A stretch of 13,321 nucleotides of DNA from Muribaculaceae bacterium (GTDB lineage Bacteria; Bacteroidota; Bacteroidia; Bacteroidales; Muribaculaceae). The DNA lies in NCBI GenBank assembly GCA_902836725.1, contig CADFRV010000042.1, positions 1 to 13,321 on the forward strand, given 5' to 3'. Below, piece after piece: positions 1 to 7,874 of this stretch (positions within the stretch are counted from its first letter, which is position 1; every line of letters starts with the position of its first letter). The translations under genes were made by a program, and so were the position numbers. The notes under the pieces are model-generated. The model did not search any database, had not been told where the DNA came from, and was given only the letters and a program-made list of their open reading frames with translations.

Positions 1-670
1 GCAGGTCTTCGTCGCGGAAACATTTCACGATCTGGAAATAGCGGTCCATGCCCGACACCATAAGAAGCTGTTTGAGCGTCTGGGGCGACTGCGGCAGGGC
101 GTAGAAACAGCCCGGGTTCATGCGCGAGGGCACCACGAAGTCGCGCGCGCCTTCGGGGGTGGATCCCACCAGCATCGGTGTCTCTATCTCAAGGAATCCC
201 TTTGAGTCGAGGTAACGGCGCACCTCCATCGTCATGCGGTGGCGCAGCTCCAGATTACGGCGCACCGGATTGCGGCGCAGGTCGAGATAGCGGTATTTCA
301 TCCTGAGGTCATCACCGCCGTCGCTCTCATCCTCGATTGTAAAAGGAGGCACTTCCGAGGCGTTGAGCACCTTCAGCGAAGTTGCGATTATCTCCACGTC
401 GCCAGTGGGCAGATTGGGGTTCTTGGCAGTGCGTTCAGCGACATTACCGGTCACCTGCACCACGAATTCACGTCCGAGGTGGTTAGCCTGCTCGCACAGG
501 GAGGCATCGGTGTCGTTGTTGAAAACTATCTGTGTAATTCCGTAACGGTCGCGCAGATCAAGAAAGGTCATGCCTCCCATTTTGCGCACGCGTTGCACCC
601 ATCCGGCCAGAGTCACCTCTTTACCGGCATCGGCAATGCGGAGTTCACCGCAAGTGTTAGTTCTGTACAT
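1..670 (-). CDS. aspS: Aspartyl-tRNA synthetase, N-terminal part (cut by window edge)
   Basis: This cytoplasmic class II synthetase charges tRNA-Asp with aspartate using ATP. Translating the minus strand from the ATG at 668-670 gives 223 complete residues before the window ends. The N-terminal start MYRTNTCGELR and the segment GWVQRVRKMGGMTFLDLRDR form the OB-fold anticodon-binding domain (about residues 1-105). The class II core follows, with YRYLDLRR, the motif 1 region FLEIETPMLVGSTPEGARDF, the substrate-loop PQSPQ, and motif 2 FRDE at residues 218-221. Bacterial AspRS is about 590 residues, so roughly 38% is present. The missing part would carry the bacterial insertion domain and motif 3. 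The family assignment is certain. Whether the enzyme discriminates tRNA-Asp from tRNA-Asn cannot be judged from this fragment. The gene follows ktrB on the same strand with a 174-bp gap containing its own promoter-like box. Confidence 0.97.
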   Translation of the reverse strand, partial: MYRTNTCGELRIADAGKEVTLAGWVQRVRKMGGMTFLDLRDRYGITQIVFNNDTDASLCEQANHLGREFVVQVTGNVAERTAKNPNLPTGDVEIIATSLKVLNASEVPPFTIEDESDGGDDLRMKYRYLDLRRNPVRRNLELRHRMTMEVRRYLDSKGFLEIETPMLVGSTPEGARDFVVPSRMNPGCFYALPQSPQTLKQLLMVSGMDRYFQIVKCFRDEDL

Positions 671-719
671 CGCTGTATTTCGTGTTTTTTGGTTTCAATA
701 AACGCAGTTAGAGATCTTT

Positions 720-739
720 TTGAAGCTGTGTAGCTTCAA
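720..739 (-). promoter_or_regulatory. Perfect 8-bp inverted repeat in the aspS leader
   Basis: TTGAAGCT and AGCTTCAA flank a 4-nt loop, giving a perfect 8-bp stem. It lies 50-69 nt upstream of the aspS start, just downstream of the candidate -7 box at 745-752. If that box is used, the hairpin would sit at the extreme 5' end of the aspS mRNA or overlap the transcription start. No T-run follows it on either strand, so it is not an obvious terminator. Whether it acts as an mRNA-stabilising 5' stem or as an operator is unknown. Confidence 0.5.
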
Positions 740-744
740 TCATG

Positions 745-752
745 CAAAATTA
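745..752 (-). promoter_or_regulatory. Candidate -7 promoter box for aspS
   Basis: The minus strand reads TAATTTTG, which matches the Bacteroidetes primary-sigma -7 consensus TAnnTTTG. It lies 75 nt upstream of the aspS ATG, within the AT-rich part of the ktrB-aspS gap. No TTTG -33 element is found at the usual 19-21 bp spacing, so the promoter is only half supported. Confidence 0.45.
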
Positions 753-844
753 GCATTTTTTTCTGAAACCTATCCCACCGGTTCCCAAATTTACAGGGAC
801 ACCACACAAAATAGCAAAATAGCCCATCACGCCCCCTAATGGGA

Positions 845-2227
845 TCAGGCCACGAGGTCCGATTCCTGTTTGGCCCGGTGCCGCTTCTCCTTGGTGCTTA
901 TCACGAGGGCTGAACCGAAGGTGATGACACCCACACGCCCTATGTACATCAGCGAGATTATCACCAGTTTGCCGGTAATGCTGAGATCAGGGGTTATACC
1001 CGTACTCAACCCTACGGTACCGATCGCCGAGGTCGCCTCGAAAAGGATCTGCGACAGCTTGAACGGTTCGCAATAAGCCAGCACAAGGCAACCGGTGAAA
1101 ATCGCTATCCCGTAGATAAAGATATTGGTCAGAGCCGAATCCACCCTGTACATCGGTATCACACGCCCGAGGAAAGTAACCTCTTTCCTAAGCCCGAGAC
1201 GCGATATTATGAATCCCCACACGGCGGAAATAGAGGTACATTTCACACCGCCCCCGGTACCGGAGGGTGAGGCGCCGACAAACATTATAAGCGAGAATAT
1301 CAGAATCGGACCGACACGGAGGGTAGACATGTCGATGGTGTTGAAGCCGACAGTAGTCATGGCCGACATGGTCTGGAAGAACGAGTACAGCAGCCTGTGC
1401 CAGAACCCGTGCCCCTCTACCCCGCCCGGACTCAGCAGAAGTATAAGCGTACCCCCCACCGTCATTATACCGGTTATGATCATTATCACCTTGGTCGTGA
1501 ACGAGATGGTATAATCCCTGTTCTTCAGCTTATTGGTGAGATCAGTTATTACTATAAATCCCATAGCACCGGCATAGCTGAGTGCGGCAACAATAGCGTT
1601 CACCGCCACATTGTCGTCAAACAGGCACAGCGAATCGGGGAAAGGACTGAAACCGGCTGTTCCGAAGGAGGAGACCGCAAGAAACAGAGCCTTCCATGCC
1701 GCCATATCCACCGAAAGATGGCTGAAAACGATGTAGAACATCACGAAACCCACGGCTTCGAAAATCACAGTGAAATGCACCACATTGTTTATGAGATCAC
1801 GCAGTTTCATTCCATACGGCACACCGATGGATGCATTCACCATTTTGCCGGTATAATTGGTAGCATGATGCGTGAGCCGAAAGAGGATGTATGAGCTCAA
1901 TGTCATATATCCGATCGCCCCGAGCTGCACAAGAAACAGAATGACAAACTGGCCGAAAAGCGTATAAGCCTCGCATACCTCCACCGTGGCCAATCCTGTC
2001 GTGGAGATTGCAGACGCAGCGGTAAACAGATTGTCTATCCACGAATTGTCGCCGCAGTTCGACCACGGAAGCATGAGCAGACCGAACCCGAGCAGCATAT
2101 ATGTAAGATACCCCACCAGGATATTGCGTTCAGCGATATCCGAGCGGTATCCGAATGTAAGCAGCCTCGTAAGATTGAACTTAAGCAGTATCCTGCGTAA
2201 AACAGCGGTCACTCTTCTCATATCCAT
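845..2227 (-). CDS. ktrB: KtrB/TrkH-family potassium uptake channel subunit
   Basis: This inner-membrane channel protein admits K+ (in some relatives coupled to Na+ or H+). The 460 residues suit KtrB (about 450) and are near the low end for TrkH. All four pore-loop repeats of the SKT superfamily are visible, each with its filter glycine: STTGL (G78), GTAGF (G192), TTVGF (G294) and GTVGL (G406). The membrane-embedded gating-loop motif GASPSGTGGGVK follows the third repeat, and hydrophobic segments between the loops fit the eight-helix M1-P-M2 plan. The start at 2227 gives MDMRR; a second ATG two codons later is equally possible. The stop precedes aspS by 174 bp and the gene follows the hydrolase terminator by about 160 bp, so it is probably monocistronic. 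I found no consensus -7 box upstream, only an AT-rich stretch near 2273-2300. The cytoplasmic RCK partner (KtrA/TrkA) that such channels need is absent from the window. Confidence 0.93.
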   Translation of the reverse strand: MDMRRVTAVLRRILLKFNLTRLLTFGYRSDIAERNILVGYLTYMLLGFGLLMLPWSNCGDNSWIDNLFTAASAISTTGLATVEVCEAYTLFGQFVILFLVQLGAIGYMTLSSYILFRLTHHATNYTGKMVNASIGVPYGMKLRDLINNVVHFTVIFEAVGFVMFYIVFSHLSVDMAAWKALFLAVSSFGTAGFSPFPDSLCLFDDNVAVNAIVAALSYAGAMGFIVITDLTNKLKNRDYTISFTTKVIMIITGIMTVGGTLILLLSPGGVEGHGFWHRLLYSFFQTMSAMTTVGFNTIDMSTLRVGPILIFSLIMFVGASPSGTGGGVKCTSISAVWGFIISRLGLRKEVTFLGRVIPMYRVDSALTNIFIYGIAIFTGCLVLAYCEPFKLSQILFEATSAIGTVGLSTGITPDLSITGKLVIISLMYIGRVGVITFGSALVISTKEKRHRAKQESDLVA

Positions 2228-2390
2228 GCTATTTCAACCGTGCCATGTGCTCTCTGAATTGATCCCGGTCCATTATTTATAACAATTATTACAATCATTA
2301 AGATGTGACCCGCGCCAAAAAGTCTGACATGGCAACCTGTGTGTGCAATTCATATTACGAAGTAGTACACATAATATTGTGATTAGTCTT

Positions 2391-2438
2391 AAAAAAAATG
2401 GCGATGCGTCTCATTACCGACACATCGCCACTCTTTTT
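2391..2438 (-). terminator. Rho-independent terminator after the glycoside hydrolase gene
   Basis: Minus-strand arms TGGCGATGTGTC (2430-2419) and GACGCATCGCCA (2410-2399) form a 12-bp stem with one internal U-G wobble and an 8-nt loop. Eight Ts follow (2398-2391). It lies 34 nt past the hydrolase stop codon. On the plus strand the same hairpin is followed by CTCTTTTTTA, so it could also stop transcription entering from the left. Confidence 0.9.
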
Positions 2439-2463
2439 TAGTGATTGAACTGATAAAAAACCG

Positions 2464-5400
2464 TTATCTTACAACCACTTTGCTGACAGAACTGCCACGG
2501 CGCACAATGTAGATGCCCTGCGAGGGCTCCGCCACCGGCATCCCCTGGATATTATAGAATTCCCCAGGTGCCCCGTACCCTTCTCCGGTCACCTCATCCA
2601 CAAGATTCTTTATGGGAGACTCCACCTGCATCCATTTATACAGCACATTGTCGCCGCATATATGCATTTTGGCATTGCCGTCCACATCATCAATCCTGGC
2701 GTCAGGAAACCACCGGGGGCTGTCCGGCTCGAAATCATCAAAGAGTTTCTCTTCTGCCGTGCCGTCGGGGGCATATTCCGTTACCTTGACATTGTCTATA
2801 TAGGCATCGTCACACTGCGGACCCGTGGTGTCGATGCGCAGACCTACTAGTCCGGGACGCAGGTTCTCCGACCAGTCGAGGTAGGTGTCCACAAGCACAT
2901 CGTCGATATAAGTGCGTATGTAAGCGCTTTCCACCTCAATCTTCACATGGTGCGGCTTTCCGAGTATCTCCTCTTTGGTAAACTCGCGCACAGTAGCATC
3001 GTTCCACACCAATGCGCCATGATTGAATATATGATGGCGTATGCGCGGCTCAGCGCCGTCAAAGCAGTTCACCGCCCACATATAATATGTATCTGAAGCC
3101 TGCTCGGCGAACACAAATGCCACATCGTCCTTTACAAGCGTCATGTCGGCCTCAAGTGTGAAATGCACACCGTTGGCAGGCGCGGCCCAGGCATAACAGT
3201 CCCAGGTCATGCCGCCAACCACATACAGCTGACCGTCTGTTACGGTTCCGGCTGTAAACAGGTTCCCGTCCGAGAAATCCTCGCTCAGCTTCACATCCCC
3301 GTTTTCATTTGATGTCACCTTCACATTATCAAAATATGCCGCCTCTTCACTCCCCGCGGTATCGCTGTGGGTCTCGCGGAAACCGATCAGCCCATACGGA
3401 AATTGCCCGTCGCGCTCATCCACAAGCACACCGTCGATATATGTGGCGGCATGCGAATCGTCTGTTATGACAATTTTCAGGTTATGATAGCCGCCGTCGG
3501 CCACATCCACCTTGTCCCCGAGAGGCACCTCCCCCAGAAGCGACACCCCGCCGTCGAACCAGCGGTGCGGACGGAGCATCTGGTTTTCAGGGTTCTCCAC
3601 ATTGATCTGCCACATGTAATAATTCCGCGAATCACGTCCGGCAAAACATACACCGGCCGAAACCTTATCAACCTTGAAGTCCATCTCAACGGTGTAGCCG
3701 GTATCGGGCGTGGGATCAGGCATGTCGGTGAGATCAATCAGTGAATTCTCAACAAGGAACATCGACTGCCCGGGCGCCAGCGAGAGGTCAAACACAGTGC
3801 GGCCGTTGTCTGCGGCCAACTCTGCCGCCACCATCTTGCCGGATCGCGGATCAAGAAGAGTGTACCCCTCCAGTGTGCCTCTCAGCGATATTGTAGCATT
3901 CGCGGTTGCGGGATCTATATTTCCGAAATAATACACATTTTTCCCATCCACCACTTTGTGGATATAGTTGAAAGGATGCACACCGGCAGTGAACCGCACA
4001 TCAAGATCCTCACCATCGAGAGCTGCGGCAAGAGTTTCCGCAGTGGGATCCTCTACGAATACAGCGCGTCCGCAACTGGTCTCGCCCGCAAGCATACGCG
4101 CCACGGCGGCAGAAACATCGGCGTCTGTTCCCTCCAGATCCGCGCACTTGTCGGGAAGCTGGGTCGTGAAGATCACTGTGCATCCGGCCTCCCATACCTT
4201 TACTATTTTGTCGAGATTGCCGGATGTGAGCGCTTTGGTTCCGGGCAATACAATTACTGAGAACTCCTCCCTGTTCATGGCATTGTCCATCACAAGACGG
4301 TTACCCTCCACACCGCACCGGTCGTCAACCACCTCGGGATGCAGGTAAGTGAAGTCCACACCGAGCTCGTCGGTCAGCACACGCGACACCACATTGTAAT
4401 CCGTGCCCGGCACATCCACTCCTCCCTGCATATTTCCTTTAGGCCCGTCGAGATAATGGCCTGCCTGAAGAGTGTTTATAGGATAAAGCACCGCCACATC
4501 GGCCACATGGCGCCCTGGACGGGCGAGCATATAGTTCAGGCGGCTCAGGAAACGATTGAAATCAGGAAGCCCGTAATTGTACAGCGGATTGCGCCATGAC
4601 AGTTCGGGAAGGAACGACACATTGGCGGCGTTGTACCACACGGCATGCGGTATCAGCTGGTTCACACCCTTGGTATATTGCTCCGTGGCGATGTTGTACA
4701 TACGCTCCATCGAGATATTCCCCATGTCGCCGTAAGTCTCGGACATCACGTATGTCTTGTCCCAGTTGTTGGCCGACGAAGACACCACTTTATAGAAATG
4801 TTCGGCAGGACGGTCGCCCCCGATCTTGTCAATACCAGGCATGCTCATGTATTTCCCCACAAGCATGAGGTCGCCCGACACGCTCACCGGATTGAGTACC
4901 TCCTCCTGGTCCTGATGGCCGGTTGAAAGTATTCCGTGCGCCTCGGCCCAGTCGGCGATTGTCTTCATGAACCCCTCGGCATACAGCTCTGCGCGCAACC
5001 CGAAAAGCATATTGCGTGCGGCAACAGTCTTGTCGCCGATCTCATACCAGAGTGCCGGATAAAGTGTCTCGGGAGAGAAACCATACCTGGCCTCAAATTT
5101 TGCGTTGAAATCAAGTGTCCACATGCGTCCGTTGGCACGGTACATGGTAGGCTCGTCGAAGAAAGTGGATGTGATCGTGCTCCCGAAAGCATCCTGGAAA
5201 TGGTCATAATATGCCTGATGCGTGTCATTGACAAACAGCTGCACCGATTCAGGCGACAGATAGTCTACATTCGGATCACCGTCGGTCACGCAGGTAAACA
5301 ACATCACTGTCCATTCCCCATCCTCCGGCACATCCCACCGCAGGGCAGTGCCGTCTATCATGTCGCGTAGGGATATGATCTCCTTGGTGCCGCTCTCCAT

Positions 5401-5913
5401 AGCCACAGCTGCCATAAGGTTTTTCGACGTAATGCGGCGGGTGAACGTCTTTCCAGGAGTTGTCTTTATCTCCTGCTTGTCAAGGCGTTTTATAGTATGG
5501 TCGGGGTGATTGTTCTTGAATGTGGTGACTCCAGATCCGTTTATGGCTCCCATGCTGCCGCTCGGGAAACCGTATTCGTCATAGACCGACATCGCCGCGC
5601 CATATTTTTTCGCCACCTCTATCGCCTTGCCGTAAAGTGTGAAATAATCCTCCGACAGATAGCCCGGCTGAAATCCGCCGCCGAACGGCAATATGGCGCA
5701 GCCGCCGTAATAGTCGGTCTGGATCATCTGCTCAAGCTGCTCCTCAACCTCCTGTGCGTTCACCGCCGTGTTGTTCCAGAACCACAGAGGCACGGGGCGC
5801 CATTGCATAGGTGGAGCAATGAAATCTGTAGCAGAGTATGAGAACGATTGTGCGAAAGATGCCATAGCCAGCGCACCGCCGGCTATGGCCGCCAACATTT
5901 TTTTAAGATTCAT
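2464..5913 (-). CDS. Secreted GH106-like glycoside hydrolase with two lectin-like modules and a C-terminal sorting tail
   Basis: This 1149-residue exported polysaccharide-degrading enzyme resembles the GH106 alpha-L-rhamnosidase group, which acts on pectic and other rhamnose-containing glycans. Residues 1-21 are a Sec signal peptide (MNLKKMLAAI..., cut near ASFA/Q) with no lipobox. The catalytic barrel spans about 30-465 and carries RPVPLWFWN (39-47), PFGGGF (76-81), YDEYGFPSGS (111-120), FFDEP (251-255), TGHQDQEE (331-338), SETYG (391-395) and IPHAVWYN (421-428). E254 and E392 are candidate catalytic acids, by inference. A Rossmann-like domain (about 470-625) and a beta domain (about 635-725) follow. 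Two paralogous concanavalin-like modules come next (about 735-880 and 890-1042), sharing a YYMW-x2-N core. The last 40 residues (EFYNIQG...GIYIVRR...VVVR) look like a type IX secretion tail. It has its own promoter and terminator, and no susC/susD or regulator adjoins it. The exact substrate is not determinable. Confidence 0.85.
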   Translation of the reverse strand: MNLKKMLAAIAGGALAMASFAQSFSYSATDFIAPPMQWRPVPLWFWNNTAVNAQEVEEQLEQMIQTDYYGGCAILPFGGGFQPGYLSEDYFTLYGKAIEVAKKYGAAMSVYDEYGFPSGSMGAINGSGVTTFKNNHPDHTIKRLDKQEIKTTPGKTFTRRITSKNLMAAVAMESGTKEIISLRDMIDGTALRWDVPEDGEWTVMLFTCVTDGDPNVDYLSPESVQLFVNDTHQAYYDHFQDAFGSTITSTFFDEPTMYRANGRMWTLDFNAKFEARYGFSPETLYPALWYEIGDKTVAARNMLFGLRAELYAEGFMKTIADWAEAHGILSTGHQDQEEVLNPVSVSGDLMLVGKYMSMPGIDKIGGDRPAEHFYKVVSSSANNWDKTYVMSETYGDMGNISMERMYNIATEQYTKGVNQLIPHAVWYNAANVSFLPELSWRNPLYNYGLPDFNRFLSRLNYMLARPGRHVADVAVLYPINTLQAGHYLDGPKGNMQGGVDVPGTDYNVVSRVLTDELGVDFTYLHPEVVDDRCGVEGNRLVMDNAMNREEFSVIVLPGTKALTSGNLDKIVKVWEAGCTVIFTTQLPDKCADLEGTDADVSAAVARMLAGETSCGRAVFVEDPTAETLAAALDGEDLDVRFTAGVHPFNYIHKVVDGKNVYYFGNIDPATANATISLRGTLEGYTLLDPRSGKMVAAELAADNGRTVFDLSLAPGQSMFLVENSLIDLTDMPDPTPDTGYTVEMDFKVDKVSAGVCFAGRDSRNYYMWQINVENPENQMLRPHRWFDGGVSLLGEVPLGDKVDVADGGYHNLKIVITDDSHAATYIDGVLVDERDGQFPYGLIGFRETHSDTAGSEEAAYFDNVKVTSNENGDVKLSEDFSDGNLFTAGTVTDGQLYVVGGMTWDCYAWAAPANGVHFTLEADMTLVKDDVAFVFAEQASDTYYMWAVNCFDGAEPRIRHHIFNHGALVWNDATVREFTKEEILGKPHHVKIEVESAYIRTYIDDVLVDTYLDWSENLRPGLVGLRIDTTGPQCDDAYIDNVKVTEYAPDGTAEEKLFDDFEPDSPRWFPDARIDDVDGNAKMHICGDNVLYKWMQVESPIKNLVDEVTGEGYGAPGEFYNIQGMPVAEPSQGIYIVRRGSSVSKVVVR

Positions 5914-5956
5914 ACCTGAATTGTTATGGTTAAAATTTAAGGTTTTGATACCGACG

Positions 5957-5987
5957 CAAATATATTGATTTTATGTGATCCGGCAAA
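5957..5987 (-). promoter_or_regulatory. Consensus Bacteroidetes promoter for the glycoside hydrolase
   Basis: On the minus strand a TTTG -33 box (5987-5984) is separated by exactly 19 bp from TATATTTG (5964-5957), a perfect TAnnTTTG -7 box. Transcription would begin near 5950, leaving a leader of about 37 nt. The leader ends CAGGTATG, with an AGG a few bases before the start codon that could serve as a weak ribosome-binding site. Confidence 0.8.
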
Positions 5988-6113
5988 AAGATAAACCTGC
6001 CCTCCTGAAAAATGCGCCACACCCTCCCGTCCTATCCGCAACATATTTATAGAATGTCATAAAACATGCTGAAAAATATGGGGCGGAGAGGCGGAATTTC
6101 GGCCGGGAAGCAT

Positions 6114-6121
6114 TATATTTG
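6114..6121 (+). promoter_or_regulatory. -7 promoter box for the hut operon
   Basis: TATATTTG matches TAnnTTTG perfectly and is identical to the -7 box of the divergent hydrolase. It lies 43 nt upstream of the ftcD ATG. The expected -33 TTTG is missing: the DNA 19-21 bp upstream is purine-rich (GGAGAGGCGGAA). That fits a promoter that needs an activator, although this is an inference. Confidence 0.6.
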
Positions 6122-6164
6122 CAAAAAACTTATAGATTGTCTGAAAAGAATTAATCAATCTGCC

Positions 6165-7856
6165 ATGAGGAAAATCATCGAATGTGTGCCCAATTTCAGC
6201 GAAGGGCGCGACATGAACGTAATCAACAGCATAGTAGACTCCATAAAAGAGGTCGAGGGGGTGAAAGTACTCGACGTAGACCCGGGAGAAGCCACCAACC
6301 GCACTGTAGTGACATTCGTCGGCACCCCTGAGGCTGTGGTAGAGGCGGCCTTCAGAGGAGTGCGCCGCGCAGCCGAACTGATCGACATGCGCAAGCACCA
6401 CGGGGCGCATCCGCGCATCGGCGCCACAGATGTGCTTCCGCTCATTCCCGTATCCGGAATAACACTGGAAGAATGTGCAGCCCTCGCACGCGAACTCGCG
6501 AAACGTATAGCCGACGAGCTGCACGTGCCCACATATTGCTATGAGGCGGCAGCTTTCACTCCCGCGCGCAAAAACCTCGCGGTAGTGCGCAAAGGGGAAT
6601 ACGAGGGACTTGCCGAGCGTGCCGACAAGGAGGGTGAGGCTCCCGACTTCGGCGCACGCAAATTCGATGAGGAGATGGCACGCAGCGGTGCCACTGTGGT
6701 CGGCGCCCGCGACTTCCTTATCGCTGTCAACTTCAACCTCAACACCACCTCCACACGCCGTGCCAACGCCATAGCCTTCGACGTGCGCGAGAAAGGGCGT
6801 CCCAAACGCCAGGGTCCCAAAGTGACCGACAAACCGGTCATAGGTCCCGACGGCAAACCGGTGATGATACCCGGCACGCTCAAAGGCACAAAAGCCATCG
6901 GATGGTACATCGACGAATATGGCATCGCGCAGGTGTCCATGAACATAACCGACATTGCCGCCACCCCGCTACACGTGGCCTTCGACGAGGTATGCCGCGC
7001 CGCCAATGAGCGCGGAGTGCGTGTCACCGGCACAGAAATCGTCGGTCTGGTACCGCGCCGCACACTCATAGAGGCCGGAAAATATTTCCTAAGGAAGCAG
7101 CAGCGCTCCACCGGCATCTCCGATGACGAGATCATACGCATGGCCGTCACATCCATGGGGCTTGATGACCTCAAGCCGTTCGTTGCGGAAGAGAAGGTGA
7201 TAGAGTCGCTGATAGAACCGGCGCATGCGAAGGGACTTGTGGATCTCACATGCCGCGGATTCGCACAGGAAACGGCAAGCGAATCGCCCGCACCGGGCGG
7301 AGGCTCCATCTCGGCATACATGGGTGCGCTCGCCGCGGCACTCGGCACTATGGTGGCCAACCTCTCTGCACACAAGCCCGGATGGGATGACCGGTGGGAG
7401 ACTTTCAGCGATGCCGCCGAAGCCGGACAGACCCACCTCAGGGAACTGCTCGCGCTCGTTGACGAGGATACAGAAGCCTTCAACCGCATCATGGACTCAT
7501 TCAAGCTACCCAAAGCAACCGAAGAGGAGAAAGCTGCCAGGACACAGGCCATACAGGATGCCACACTTTACGCCACACAGGTGCCGCTGCGCACGATGAA
7601 AGCCTCCTGCGCGGTATTCCCGCTGCTCAAGGCGATGGCCGAGACTGGCAATCCCGCCTCGGTGAGCGATGCCGGAGTAGGCGCACTCGCCGCCCGCAGC
7701 GCCGTGCTCGGGGCATATCTCAACGTGAAGATCAATGCCGCCGGCCTCAAAGACCGCACTGTCGCCGAAAGCCTCCTTTCGGAAGCCGCAGGCATAGCAG
7801 ACGCCGCTGAAAAAGCTGAAAAAGATGTGCTCGCCATTGTTAATTCCAAAATCTGA
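6165..7856 (+). CDS. ftcD: Bifunctional glutamate formimidoyltransferase / formimidoyltetrahydrofolate cyclodeaminase
   Basis: This is the final step of histidine breakdown. The formimino group moves from N-formimino-glutamate to tetrahydrofolate (EC 2.1.2.5), and the product is cyclised with loss of ammonia to 5,10-methenyl-THF (EC 4.3.1.4), saving a one-carbon unit. The 563 residues match the fused animal FTCD (about 541). The transferase domain (about 1-330) begins KIIECVPNFSEGRD and contains GAHPRIGATD, whose H82 falls at the catalytic His position known for the porcine enzyme. The cyclodeaminase domain (about 360-563) contains SPAPGGGS (374-381) and is mostly helical. The ATG at 6165 is chosen because family homology starts there; an in-frame ATG at 6066 lies upstream of the -7 box and would add 33 unrelated residues. 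It is the first gene of the hut operon, 18 bp before hutU. Confidence 0.96.
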   Translation: MRKIIECVPNFSEGRDMNVINSIVDSIKEVEGVKVLDVDPGEATNRTVVTFVGTPEAVVEAAFRGVRRAAELIDMRKHHGAHPRIGATDVLPLIPVSGITLEECAALARELAKRIADELHVPTYCYEAAAFTPARKNLAVVRKGEYEGLAERADKEGEAPDFGARKFDEEMARSGATVVGARDFLIAVNFNLNTTSTRRANAIAFDVREKGRPKRQGPKVTDKPVIGPDGKPVMIPGTLKGTKAIGWYIDEYGIAQVSMNITDIAATPLHVAFDEVCRAANERGVRVTGTEIVGLVPRRTLIEAGKYFLRKQQRSTGISDDEIIRMAVTSMGLDDLKPFVAEEKVIESLIEPAHAKGLVDLTCRGFAQETASESPAPGGGSISAYMGALAAALGTMVANLSAHKPGWDDRWETFSDAAEAGQTHLRELLALVDEDTEAFNRIMDSFKLPKATEEEKAARTQAIQDATLYATQVPLRTMKASCAVFPLLKAMAETGNPASVSDAGVGALAARSAVLGAYLNVKINAAGLKDRTVAESLLSEAAGIADAAEKAEKDVLAIVNSKI

Positions 7857-7874
7857 AATCACCTTACCGATCAT

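Noticed and set aside
795..846. A possible terminator after ktrB (CCC-ATTA-GGG with flanking GCCTG/TGGGC, then TATTTTGCTATTTT)
   Set aside because: The stem is short, depends on wobble pairs and has a broken T-tract. It may slow transcription but does not support a terminator call.
6066..6164. An upstream in-frame ATG that would extend FtcD by 33 residues
   Set aside because: The -7 box at 6114-6121 lies inside this extension, and family homology begins exactly at the ATG at 6165.
6539..7564. A 341-codon open frame on the minus strand inside ftcD
   Set aside because: It is fully antisense to a confidently identified gene, its product is Ser/Ala/Arg-rich with no recognisable domain, and long antisense frames are expected when GC-rich third positions remove stop codons.
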